A stretch of DNA of 30,915 bases from Coemansia sp. RSA 922 (Eukaryota; Kickxellomycota; Kickxellomycetes; Kickxellales; Kickxellaceae), in assembly GCA_027577415.1 (NCBI GenBank), contig JANBQS010000141.1:1-30915 (forward strand). The letters are read 5' to 3'. Positions 19,070 to 27,402 of this stretch are shown piece after piece (the stretch's first letter is position 1; each line of letters begins with the position of its first letter). Under the pieces are notes generated by a model. It did not search any database and had not been told where the DNA came from. It worked only from the letters and a program-made list of their open reading frames with translations. Both the position numbers and the translations under genes were made by a program.

Positions 19070-22000
19070 ATGGTAAGGCCAGGCGCGTCACACAGAATTG
19101 CTCACGTACTGCCGCGAGCTACTGGTCACCCACGCCGAACAGATAGCATGGGGTCTCGAGCGAGCTCAGCTGAGCAATTGCCCACAACAACAGCAACGCC
19201 AATTGCCATGAATTTGCGCCACAAACCCGTTGCGCCAAAGGACGATGAGGCTCTGCATACGAGTCCTTACGATACGCGTAGTCACGATGATCCGACACCC
19301 TCAGCCGGCAGGGCGACAGGCTCAACGTCTGCCGAGTCCGGGGGCACACCTACATCTAGGGCCACGTTATCATATGCCGCCCGTCGTGGCCGCCCGCGCA
19401 AAGCTGCTCCTACCTCGACGGGTCGTCCGCGTGGTCGCCCACCAAAGAAGGCCAAGGTTAGCGATTCTGAAAGCGAAGTCGAGGCTGTCGAGTCCGTCGC
19501 TGCTCAATCGAGCGAGGAAAGCTCCGGTGAAGAGGAAACAGGTCGTCTGCGTGGTCACCCACCAAAGAAGGCCAAGGTTAGCGACTCTGAAAGTGAAGTC
19601 GAGTCTGCCAAGTCTGTCGCTTCCCAATCGAGCGAGGAAAGCTCCGGTGAAGAGGAAACCCGTCCGCCCAGGACCACTCCTGCCAAGTGGAAAACTAGCG
19701 ATGTCTATGTCGAGATCTTGGTCGACGAGCAGGGCGGTGAGAGCGATAGGAACGTTGATGCTGACCATGCAATTACCTCCGCCGATACTCCGCTCAATAT
19801 TGCCACGCATACAAGCACGGACTCTGTTGCGTATTCGGCTGCTGCAATCGTCGATTCTAACCCACTTGTTATCGCTAGCCAGGCACATCATTCTGACGAC
19901 GAAGACCACGATGACGGCGACGACGGCTTTCTTGACGACGGCAATCTTTCTAACAGCCAGCCTCTTGCGGGGCTTGGGTCAGCAGCCGATCTAGCGGTGC
20001 TTGACTACTTGTCTCAGCGTGTCATTGATGAAGTCAACACGGCGGTCCAAGCGCTGGATGACGGCATGTCGAGCGCGGCGGGTTTGCCGAATGGAACTTT
20101 CCGACGCTTGGACTGCTATGCGCACGAGCAAGTGCTGATCCGCAAGAACCACTTTACGCGCGAGCCATTTTTGACTTGCGACCACCGACCCGTAGATGAA
20201 GATGACATTGTGCAGTGGGCTTCGTCGCTGCAGCGCATTAATATGGCGACGTTCCTATTGCTCGTGCTTCGGCCATTGGTCGCGGTTGCGAAACCAGTCA
20301 GCAGTAGTTTGCCAAACCGCGAGCGCATGATAAGCAGCATGGGGCTAAAGATGGCGGCTCAAGGGCTTTTCGCCCATGTCGTACCTACCAACTTGCGGAG
20401 CGCCGAGACAGTTGACCTATTAGTCGATTTGCTGACGCAGCATATTCTGGCGGCGGCCAATGACGAGGCGCATTTGCAGACCCTGGTATCGGATGTGCGA
20501 GAGATTGACGATGTTGGTATTGCCAAGCTGTTGGGTATTGAAGACCATGGTGCGAGCGATGACGCAGACCAACGCGGTACAAGCCACTTTGGCGTCTTCT
20601 ATGTGTCGTACTATCGCAAGGAGCTTGCGCGTCGACTGAATAGGATCAGTGGCGGCAAATTGCACATTACGCGGACTCAATATTCCCTTCACGCCCTGTG
20701 GAAGAAAGTGTTGCCATTCTGCTCTCAGTGCGCAACTAACTGGCGCGTTCCTAGCGTTTTGGGCGATATTTCAGGCAGGCAGGCCGATGCCAGCTTCAAC
20801 GCTCTTGATGGCGCTGACGAGACTGACGAGCAAGAGGAGGACGACGCTGCTGCTACTGACAGCGAGAGCGATGCCATGCTAGACTTTGAGCTGGACGCCG
20901 AGCACCAAACCACCGATGACCCGACGGCAGTAGAGGAGACAGAGTCTGTGACTAATGAACGCAGCACAAATGCGGCACCGATAGACCCGTCGTTCAGGGA
21001 GGAGCGTCGGGTTGCCACTATCTTGCGTGATGTGCAGGCAGATGCGCACTTAAAAGAGCTGCTAGAGTCCATTGAAGCCGAGCATATTGACATATCTGAC
21101 CCGCAGGTACAGAGTCGTACGCCCCGGCGGATACTCCCAGCACGCCGCCATGTATTTGCGCAAGTGCCCAGTCATCATGTTGATGACGGTGGTTATAACA
21201 ACGGCAACGCTTCTGATAACGGCTCCGAGTTCAGACTGGAGTTTGAAGAAGAAGAAGAAGTAGAGGCGTCTGTGCCGGGTAGCTCCGATGAGCGAGCTGT
21301 CTCTGGACGTGGTAGGCAGGCTACTATGCACCGCCCATCGGGCAAAAGACGGGTGGATTCTGACAACGACTCTGAATTTCGACTGGAGGCTGAGGAAGAA
21401 GCTGAGGCGTCTGTACTGGGTAGCTCCGACGAGCAAGCTGTCTCTGGACGCAGCAAGCAGGCCAATATACGCCGCCGACTAGGTAAACGACGGGTAGATT
21501 CAGATCACTCCTCCGAGAGCGACCTAGATGAGGAAGAGCTGCGTATGGCGCGGGATATAGTGCGAACCATTGGAGTACCAGTGAAGCGCTCTCGTCAGGC
21601 AAGCGATTTCCGTGGGCGGCGTGGAATTGCGGCAGAGGATATGTCGGGTCTTATAGGTAACAACAGGGACCGCATAACGTTTACTCCCTCGGCCAGCAAC
21701 TCGCCAGTGAACAACGAACGCAGGGGCAACGGGCGGGAGACACATTCAGCAGCGTACGAGTCACTCGGCCAGTACCGGCCGCTGAAGCTTGTCCGCAGCA
21801 GGCCCTTCCAGAATGGCAACACTGGTGGCGGTGGCAGTCGTGGCAACCGTGATGATTACAGTGACCATAGCGACCATAGCGAGGTACGCCGCGGCCCAGC
21901 TGGTCAAGGTCGTGGCCGGCGCGAGAAGCCTATCCAGCACCGCGTCCGCTGGACTGAGAGAGAGGAAGAATGTCTTGTACGGGCACTGACAGAGTTTGGG

Positions 22001-22165
22001 CCACACTGGGCGCTGATTCTGCAGAACTATGGCGTGGACGGGTCAAGGAGCCAGGTCCTTCAGCACCGCACACGGCAACACCTCAAGGACAAGGCTAGGA
22101 ACATCAAGCGGCGTTTGATGCGCGAGGGCATGCCGCTCGGACCGCTCGCTCATGTAACTGGCTGA
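19070..22165 (+). CDS. Tbf1/TRF-like telobox (C-terminal Myb) DNA-binding protein
   Basis: 1031 residues from the first ATG at 19070; a second in-frame ATG at 19148 is also possible. Order of features: a Ser/Thr-rich N-terminus; AT-hooks at about 104-111 (RRGRPRK) and 118-128 (GRPRGRPPKK); an acidic Ser/Glu tandem repeat (118-197); a helical central region (about 308-565) that may be a TRFH-like dimerisation domain; a second acidic/basic tandem repeat (about 719-814); a Gly/Arg/Asp-rich stretch; and a single Myb repeat at about 958-1020 (RVRWTEREEECLVRALTEFG, HWALILQNYG). The third helix HLKDKARNIKRRL carries the telobox signature. This layout is that of Tbf1/TRF/Taz1-type proteins, which bind TTAGGG-like repeats at telomeres or some promoters. 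TRFH is inferred; the telobox is seen. Confidence 0.8.
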   Translation: MVRPGASHRIAHVLPRATGHPRRTDSMGSRASSAEQLPTTTATPIAMNLRHKPVAPKDDEALHTSPYDTRSHDDPTPSAGRATGSTSAESGGTPTSRATLSYAARRGRPRKAAPTSTGRPRGRPPKKAKVSDSESEVEAVESVAAQSSEESSGEEETGRLRGHPPKKAKVSDSESEVESAKSVASQSSEESSGEEETRPPRTTPAKWKTSDVYVEILVDEQGGESDRNVDADHAITSADTPLNIATHTSTDSVAYSAAAIVDSNPLVIASQAHHSDDEDHDDGDDGFLDDGNLSNSQPLAGLGSAADLAVLDYLSQRVIDEVNTAVQALDDGMSSAAGLPNGTFRRLDCYAHEQVLIRKNHFTREPFLTCDHRPVDEDDIVQWASSLQRINMATFLLLVLRPLVAVAKPVSSSLPNRERMISSMGLKMAAQGLFAHVVPTNLRSAETVDLLVDLLTQHILAAANDEAHLQTLVSDVREIDDVGIAKLLGIEDHGASDDADQRGTSHFGVFYVSYYRKELARRLNRISGGKLHITRTQYSLHALWKKVLPFCSQCATNWRVPSVLGDISGRQADASFNALDGADETDEQEEDDAAATDSESDAMLDFELDAEHQTTDDPTAVEETESVTNERSTNAAPIDPSFREERRVATILRDVQADAHLKELLESIEAEHIDISDPQVQSRTPRRILPARRHVFAQVPSHHVDDGGYNNGNASDNGSEFRLEFEEEEEVEASVPGSSDERAVSGRGRQATMHRPSGKRRVDSDNDSEFRLEAEEEAEASVLGSSDEQAVSGRSKQANIRRRLGKRRVDSDHSSESDLDEEELRMARDIVRTIGVPVKRSRQASDFRGRRGIAAEDMSGLIGNNRDRITFTPSASNSPVNNERRGNGRETHSAAYESLGQYRPLKLVRSRPFQNGNTGGGGSRGNRDDYSDHSDHSEVRRGPAGQGRGRREKPIQHRVRWTEREEECLVRALTEFGPHWALILQNYGVDGSRSQVLQHRTRQHLKDKARNIKRRLMREGMPLGPLAHVTG
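19421..19660 (+). repeat. 120-bp in-frame tandem duplication in the telobox gene
   Basis: Units 19421-19540 and 19541-19660 are each 120 bp (40 codons) and nearly identical. Each encodes an AT-hook, a KKAKVSDSESEVE segment and SSEESSGEEET. Unit 1 keeps the hook core GRPRGRPPKK; unit 2 reads GRLRGHPPKK, losing the central GRP. The acidic Ser repeats look like casein kinase 2 sites (S-x-x-E/D). Confidence 0.92.
21224..21511 (+). repeat. second in-frame tandem duplication in the telobox gene
   Basis: Units of 147 bp (21224-21370) and 141 bp (21371-21511), differing by two Glu-rich codons. Each encodes SEFRLE, an acidic run, a GSSDE.AVSGR segment and GKRRVDSD. They are more diverged from each other than the upstream 120-bp pair, which suggests an older duplication. 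Confidence 0.85.
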
Positions 22166-22730
22166 CATCCACAAGTAACCCCGCGGTCTTTCAGCACGCG
22201 CGGGGCCTTGACCAATTTTTAATAGTACTTTCTTGTTTCAAACAGCGACATTTTATCTAATTCTTCTGTGATGCGATGCAGCGCACAGGCAGTGCTACTG
22301 CACGCACTCGACCGCCGATTGTTTCATTTCTGGCTGGCGGCTATTTTTCTTTTGCAGGGAGCGGCACTTTTTTTATGAGGCTGTGGCGACGATCGCCTTC
22401 CCTGATACTGGCGAGCAAAAGAGTGGAAACAGGAAAGAGGTACTCGGACGAAGGGAGGAAAGCGATCGGCCGCTGGAGCCTGCAGAGGTACCCGCAGCGA
22501 GCATTTAGCATCACATGTGGGTAGCAGCGGAAACCAAAGGAACCTAAAGAAAGAAAGCAGGCCTGCAGCAGGCCCAAAAGCGGGATAAGCCTGGGCCGAT
22601 CCTCTTGCTCCCCGCCACATCAAATGCCGCTCCCACCGCCCAAGCGCCCACTGATTGGCTGGGCTTGATTGTTGTCTGTCGTTTTTGGGGAATTTTCTCG
22701 TTGTTCGTTTTTCTAGACTGTGAGTCACAT

Positions 22731-22737
22731 TTTTCTT
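22731..22737. promoter_or_regulatory. Gcn4/AP-1-type site TGAGTCA
   Basis: A perfect 7-bp TGASTCA site, reading TGAGTCA on the plus strand and TGACTCA on the minus strand. This is the recognition sequence of Gcn4/CPC1 bZIP dimers, and it lies upstream of a gene encoding such a factor. Confidence 0.55.
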
Positions 22738-22863
22738 TCTGCCCAGACTGTGGCCATTGCAGACAAGGGGGGGCAGTAAATTTTTTTTCGTTTTTCTCAT
22801 TCAGCACTGCTTTTTTGCGGGCGGGGGGCAGCGGGCTTATATACCTTGCGGCCTGGCCCTTAG

Positions 22864-22870
22864 TGACTCA
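22864..22870. promoter_or_regulatory. Gcn4/AP-1-type site TGACTCA
   Basis: The second perfect site, 133 bp downstream of the first, about 170 bp before the TATTTAA box. Two exact 7-mers in 140 bp is more than expected by chance and fits autoregulation. Confidence 0.55.
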
Positions 22871-23134
22871 AACCAGCGTTCCTCACATCTCTCCTCTCCT
22901 CTCCAACCAGCTCATACTTTTTTATTAGCAACTATTTTTTTGTCCACTTGGCCTCCCCCCTATTGCGACATCCACTTGCCATATTAGCCAGCGCGCATCC
23001 TATTACCTTTATTTTATTCTTATTTTGCGCCCAGGGTCTATTTAACCTTTTCAGGCGCCCCTTAGCTGTCGAGACTCTCCTCAGCCTTTAACCCCCCACT
23101 TTTGAAGACTACTACGAGCAAAGCGCCGCACAAG

Positions 23135-23155
23135 ATGGCCGCTCGTGTCTTCTAA
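23135..23155 (+). CDS. uORF1 (6 codons) of the Gcn4-like gene
   Basis: ATG with A at -3 and G at +4, encoding MAARVF and then TAA. It is the first ATG downstream of both candidate TATA boxes. It resembles the short, first, reinitiation-permissive uORFs of fungal GCN4/cpcA leaders; that role is inference. Confidence 0.5.
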   Translation: MAARVF

Positions 23156-23247
23156 GACGTCTCGCGTTATACGCTTGACCTTACCCTACCCCCCTACATT
23201 TAGTCGTTTACATCTTCAAGAAATACGCCCTTTGAACTTTGTTCACA

Positions 23248-23346
23248 ATGGCGTCAACTTCTTATACACAATGTCTCCGGACAGAGCCTAACCCCACGAC
23301 CAGCGAGTGCAACTGCATCTACTATTCGTGTTCCCAACTCCATTGA
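23248..23346 (+). CDS. uORF2 (32 codons) of the Gcn4-like gene
   Basis: ATG with A at -3, encoding MASTSYTQCLRTEP... and ending at TGA 23344-23346, only 34 nt before the main ATG. A longer, inhibitory second uORF close to the main start is the pattern of cpc-1/cpcA/ATF4-type leaders. Confidence 0.5.
   Translation: MASTSYTQCLRTEPNPTTSECNCIYYSCSQLH
23271..23291 (+). CDS. uORF3 (6 codons), overlapping uORF2
   Basis: ATG at 23271 in a different frame inside uORF2, encoding MSPDRA and then TAA. Ribosomes leaking past uORF2 would meet it before the main start 90 nt downstream. Confidence 0.4.
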   Translation: MSPDRA

Positions 23347-23380
23347 GCAACCCACCAGAACTACTTCAAGCCAGCTAGCC

Positions 23381-24628
23381 ATGTCTCGCTTCGCGCCCAC
23401 TTCGTCTCCAGCTTCTATTGCTACCTACCCCGCCACTACTACCAACATAAAGTCTGAAAACATGGACAAGTTCTTCGCCCTCGCCAACCCTGCGGCCCAG
23501 CACGCCCAGGTGTTCTCGCAGCACGACGACAACAACCCCTACATTCTCCCGTCATTCGCCGACAACTTTGAGGCGTGGGCCTACCCCGAGACGCAGCAGG
23601 CGGTCTTCGAGGACTGGATCGCCACTGCCACGCCGCCCTCGACTGCCATCTCGTCGCCGCTCCTGGCACAGCAGGCCATGCTTGCGGCTGCCATGTCGCC
23701 CACCAGCTACTCGGCCGTGTCTCTGTCGCCCTCGCTGTCGTCGACTCTCTCTACCAACAGCTCTCCGCTCCTGACCAACGACTTGGCACTCAGCCTAGCC
23801 AGCTCGCTGCGCAGCGCCACTGCCCCAGTCCAGTCCACGCGCATGATGTCGCCAAACGACTTCTCGGTCGCCGACTACGCCGCGGCGTTGTTCCCTGACA
23901 TTGCCGCCAGCCTGTCGAGCGCCCTTGCGTCTCCCATCGAGCCCTGCATGGCCATGGCCCCACGCCGCACCGTTTCGTCGGCGTCGCTGCAGCTCTCTGG
24001 CGCCATCGACTCGCAGCTCAGCTGGACCACCGAGCTGGCCGGTTTCTTTGACGGCACGATCCCGGCATCTCCCTCTCCAACGCCCACCGTGGCTCCTGCT
24101 GATGCCAACATGTCTGCGGCATCTATTCTGCTGACTGCCACTGCTGACCCCGAGGCCGAGGAGCTGCGCAAGAAGCGCGACAGCGAGTTCCTTGCGTCGC
24201 TGCCACCACAGCTGGCCCTCAAGCGCCGCCGCACGTCGAACATGAAGCAAAAGGAAAAGATCCTTGCCGAGCTCCTGTGCGACGAGCAGGCCGCTGCCAC
24301 TCCTGCCCCCGCTGCTCGCAAGACTGCCGCACCCAAGAAGGTCAAGGCCGAGGTCGCTGCCCCTGCCGAGCTGCCTGCTCTCGTTGCCGATGACTGCGAC
24401 GAGGCCAGCGACTGCGAGGAGACTGGCTCGGATGCCGCGGCTCTGAAGCGCAAGAAGAACACCGATGCTGCGCGCCGCTCGCGCATGCGCAAGATCCTGC
24501 GCATCGAGACCCTCGAGGGCCGTGTGTCTGAGCTCGAGACCGAGAATGCGCGTCTCGCCCAGCTGGTTGCCTCGCTTGAGGCCGAGAAGGCCCAGCGTAT
24601 GCCTGCCACCGCGTCGTTTGCCCTGTGA
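23381..24628 (+). CDS. Gcn4/CPC1-like bZIP transcription factor
   Basis: 415 residues, intronless. The C-terminal bZIP (about residues 354-405) reads LKRKKNTDAARRSRMRKILR followed by leucines at exact seven-residue spacing (LEGRVSELETENARLAQL), closely matching the Gcn4 basic region (N-T-x-A-A-R-R-S-R). A hydrophobic/acidic segment at about 215-228 (WTTELAGFFDGTIP) resembles the central Gcn4 activation motif (W-T-S-L-F). Another aromatic/acidic segment (DNFEAWAYPETQQAVFEDW) lies near residue 60. The middle is Ser/Ala/Pro-rich. Gcn4-type factors activate amino-acid biosynthesis under starvation through TGACTCA sites. Regulation is likely translational, given the uORFs. C/G-ending codons predominate. 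AATAAA-like signals follow near 24760. Confidence 0.9.
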   Translation: MSRFAPTSSPASIATYPATTTNIKSENMDKFFALANPAAQHAQVFSQHDDNNPYILPSFADNFEAWAYPETQQAVFEDWIATATPPSTAISSPLLAQQAMLAAAMSPTSYSAVSLSPSLSSTLSTNSSPLLTNDLALSLASSLRSATAPVQSTRMMSPNDFSVADYAAALFPDIAASLSSALASPIEPCMAMAPRRTVSSASLQLSGAIDSQLSWTTELAGFFDGTIPASPSPTPTVAPADANMSAASILLTATADPEAEELRKKRDSEFLASLPPQLALKRRRTSNMKQKEKILAELLCDEQAAATPAPAARKTAAPKKVKAEVAAPAELPALVADDCDEASDCEETGSDAAALKRKKNTDAARRSRMRKILRIETLEGRVSELETENARLAQLVASLEAEKAQRMPATASFAL

Positions 24629-25246
24629 GCAAAGCTATCGCTCCATTTCTTCTGTCTATATCACTTTTTCTCTTTAATTTTCTGGTGCCCAAGGTCTGGA
24701 CAGGCAGGCTAGCAGACAGTGCTGGTTATGTTGGCTCCTTGCTCCGACTTGCATGCTAATAATAAAAATACATTTTTTTGCTTTAAATAAATTGCCCTAA
24801 ATATGCATTTTAGCTGGCATTGCCCTGGTACTTGCGGAGAGCGCTGCATATGTTGAGCAATGGAGGGAGATGATCCAAAAGAAGACACCACGTCGACATG
24901 CATGGCTGTCTGAATTTATGCGGATGGGCTACTCAGAAAGGGGCATGTGTGTCTACCAAGTGAACCTGAGTGTCCACCAACATGGCAATATATGCAGCAG
25001 CAACAAAAAGGGAGGGGTGTTCCTTTTGGCAAACGCAGCATTTGGCGGCGTTGCAGCCGCGCTCTGTGCCTGAGTGGGAGTGGCTTTTGCTTTTAGGTGT
25101 CAGCTAGACAGCACGCGCCGAATATGACGGGATATCACGCCGTCCCCAGCTATATTGCCGAAATAATTAATGGGGAGAGAGGGTGTTCCCTTGCCCTGCA
25201 CCCAGTGATAGGGGATATGCCAAATGCGACACCGGCGGATATTGCG

Positions 25247-25254
25247 TATAAAAG
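25247..25254 (+). promoter_or_regulatory. TATA box before the small Cys-rich ORF
   Basis: TATAAAAG is a consensus-quality TATA box. It is followed by about 190 nt of pyrimidine-rich sequence with no ATG after the expected start of transcription until 25443. Confidence 0.45.
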
Positions 25255-25442
25255 CGACATGTTGCCTCCCCTTCCCGGTTATTGCGGGTTCTTTGCTTGC
25301 GCGTTTCACTCATTTCCTCCTACTTGTCTGAACTTTTCTTTTGCCGTTCCGCACTACTGTTTCTTTTCTTATCTCTGACACCTCCGCGATTTTATCCATT
25401 AATTTACGCGCTCTAGGCACTTGCTCTTGTTGTTACGGAACT

Positions 25443-25559
25443 ATGAAGTACTTTACACGCTGCCGAAACCCCGTGCTGCCACCATCTCTGGCTTCCAGCG
25501 ACCGACCGTGCCCTTGCTACTTGTGCAAGATCGGCGACTGCTGTGGCGAGCCAGTGTAG
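25443..25559 (+). CDS. small Cys-rich peptide, 38 residues
   Basis: The ATG at 25443 is the first one downstream of the TATAAAAG box once a normal 30-nt spacing is allowed, with A at -3. The product MKYFTRCRNPVLPP... ends in CPCYLCKIGDCCGEPV. It has six cysteines (7, 23, 25, 28, 33, 34) in C-x-C, C-x-x-C and C-C spacing, as in metallothioneins or other metal-binding peptides. There is no signal peptide, so a secreted disulfide peptide is less likely. A poly(A)-like AATAAA follows near 25760. It matches no family I know and could be a chance ORF. Confidence 0.3.
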   Translation: MKYFTRCRNPVLPPSLASSDRPCPCYLCKIGDCCGEPV

Positions 25560-26661
25560 CAACATCTTGTCGGCCTGCACACCTACAACAGTGGCGCAGC
25601 ATCTGCGCAGCCCAGGAACCGGAAATGGACGGATTGTTTTGCAATGTCATTGTTTTTTTTTTATCAGACCCGCCTTTACTGTCTCTGCGCCGCCTCTGCG
25701 CCAACTCTGCACCTTGCTGCCTAGTGAGATGCCTGGTATTATCCGGCAGCCAACCAAAAATAAATAATGGCCGTGACACCATGTATGTATTGTTTTCAAT
25801 ATACGATAAAAAAAACCCCCCTTGTCAATAATGACCCCAGTGCTTTCAATGGAGGGGCGGCTGGTACGTATGCTCCCTCCCCCAAGGGACATCACTTCAA
25901 GCCATCATTAACGCAACTTTTTTCAGCAGCACGCTTTATGCGGCATGTCCCTGTAATTTATTGTTGGCCCTTCCGGCTTCGCAGTAGACAGAGTCGTCGA
26001 GCCCGGATACTTGCATGTGCAGCCGTCGTTTTTATTTATTTATCTGGCGGAAGCTACGAGAAAACACGTGTCAAATGCGGATGCAAATACTGTTTATCCT
26101 CTGGCTGCATATTGTTCCTGAGTTGGCACCGGGCTGAAGCTCCAGGCGTTGCTACTGCACAGACCTCCATCACGCGAAGTACTAGCTCTTACTGCTCTGG
26201 CACTGATATGCCGACACCGGGGGAGGGGAGTGGAGGGATGTTTTACTCGGCGAGTAGCGTGCAATAGGGGATGGGCGGATTGAGCTCGGAAAAAAGTGGC
26301 GCCTTGCTCAAAAAAAGATGGCGGTACTGACAAGCAAACTGAAGAGACATCATCCCGCCAATCCAGAAGAAAAAAAGCTGCTTTGCAAACACGGAATGTG
26401 AACCCTTGAGCACTGTGTGCGATGATCGCACGCCCCCCGCTTGTTCCTGGAAAAAAATTCTGGGGCTAGAAGAGCAAGACATCCCTCATCCCTCCGCCAC
26501 TCCGGCCTCTGTTTGTGCTCCGAGTCAGCATTTACTCTTATGAGTTGCCGGCCGCTTTGCCCGGTGCCAGCAAAATATCCATTCTTACTCCTCTCTACCG
26601 CCACGCCAAGCCTTTCGCTCATACTGTTTGTCATGGCCTGGGCTTCTTACTAGACTGCACA

Positions 26662-26669
26662 TATATAAA
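26662..26669 (+). promoter_or_regulatory. TATA box of the 26746 gene
   Basis: TATATAAA, 77 bp before the ATG at 26746, at typical core-promoter distance for a short leader. Confidence 0.55.
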
Positions 26670-26745
26670 GACAGCTTGCTGGCTTGCTTCCTCCTTGGCT
26701 TTATATTAATATCCACCACCTAAACACTTTTAGCTCTATCGCCAT

Positions 26746-27336
26746 ATGTACTTTTCTACACCAAAGCCCGGCTCTCAAACACGCACAGTGCCGCATGGCA
26801 TGGTATCAGTCACAAAGCCTGCACTGCCACTGCAGCGGCCAAGCTCGAGGCAAGGCTATATGAAAGAGTATACGCCCGTCTCGTACCAGCACTATCTCCC
26901 CACACCAACCGATGACTATGCTTCCGAGGAGGAGCGCCGCCATAGGCTCTCCTACATTGGGCCAGACCATGCCTCCTCGCCGTCTGGCGCCTACTCGCAT
27001 ATGTCTCTGTCTGAGAAGGTCCGCGAGGCTAACTATGCTCTGGTTCACAGCTGGGGAAAGTTCCTTGTCGGAGGCGTTATCCGCGAACTGAGCGATAAGA
27101 CCAGCCTTATGCATACCATTCGCCTAGTCTCGCTTATCGACATTCCAGCCGACTTTTGCATTTCTCCAGCCGACGAGCCGCTAGGTCCCAGCAGCGACCC
27201 CACTCGCGTCATAGTCATAGTATCGCCCTCGGGTCTCATCGTCGACACGGGTATTTTCGACTTTGACGGCCCAATATTCTACAAGGGCTGCGTCGTGTGC
27301 AACCACTACGTACCTGCCACGCTGGCCACAACCTAG
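26746..27336 (+). CDS. orphan soluble protein, 196 residues
   Basis: Starts at the first ATG after a TATATAAA box. The N-terminal half is polar, Pro/Ser/Tyr-rich and probably disordered (MYFSTPKPGSQT, YTPVSYQHYLPTPTDDY). The C-terminal half (about 85-196) looks folded: a helix (LSEKVREANYALVHSWGKFL), then beta-like stretches RVIVIVSPSGLIVDTGIFDF and FYKGCVVCNHYV. No signal peptide or transmembrane segment. I do not recognise the family. It ends 66 bp before the convergent membrane-protein gene. Codon use matches neighbouring genes, which favours a real gene. Confidence 0.6.
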   Translation: MYFSTPKPGSQTRTVPHGMVSVTKPALPLQRPSSRQGYMKEYTPVSYQHYLPTPTDDYASEEERRHRLSYIGPDHASSPSGAYSHMSLSEKVREANYALVHSWGKFLVGGVIRELSDKTSLMHTIRLVSLIDIPADFCISPADEPLGPSSDPTRVIVIVSPSGLIVDTGIFDFDGPIFYKGCVVCNHYVPATLATT

Positions 27337-27402
27337 TGATATCGCTGCATTAATGCTACATATGGCTGTATTCAAAGGAGCCATGTCCAAGGGGTCATCT
27401 GA

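Larger units (their letters stand above)
22166..23380 (+). promoter_or_regulatory. promoter and long 5' leader of the Gcn4-like gene
   Basis: 1.2 kb without a protein-coding gene other than short uORFs. It contains two TGASTCA sites (22731, 22864), TATA candidates TATATA (22838-22843) and TATTTAA (23039-23045), an inverted CCAAT (ATTGG near 22656), and pyrimidine-rich leader sequence from about 22885 on. If TATTTAA is used, the leader is roughly 300 nt and includes all three uORFs while both TGASTCA sites stay upstream. Confidence 0.55.
24629..26745. other. 2.1-kb intergenic region with one small candidate gene
   Basis: Apart from the Cys-rich ORF at 25443-25559 and its TATA box, I see no supported gene. 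The ORF at 25767-26267 (plus, 166 codons) and 25453-25782 (minus) have no motifs and overlap poly-T/poly-A tracts. The final 100 bp carries the promoter of the next gene. The bZIP 3' end lies in the first 150 bp. Confidence 0.4.

Noticed and set aside
19070..19148. Intron directly after the telobox ATG (GTAAGG donor at 19073, CAG acceptor before 19142)
   Set aside because: The resulting join is out of frame with the long ORF.
19230..19994. 254-residue Arg-rich plus-strand ORF
   Set aside because: A +1/+2 frame shadow of the telobox gene's repetitive region.
23875..24609. 244-residue minus-strand ORF
   Set aside because: Antisense of the bZIP gene; Ser/Ala-rich from codon bias.
25767..26267. 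166-residue plus-strand ORF
   Set aside because: No ATG context, translated homopolymer tracts, no family resemblance.
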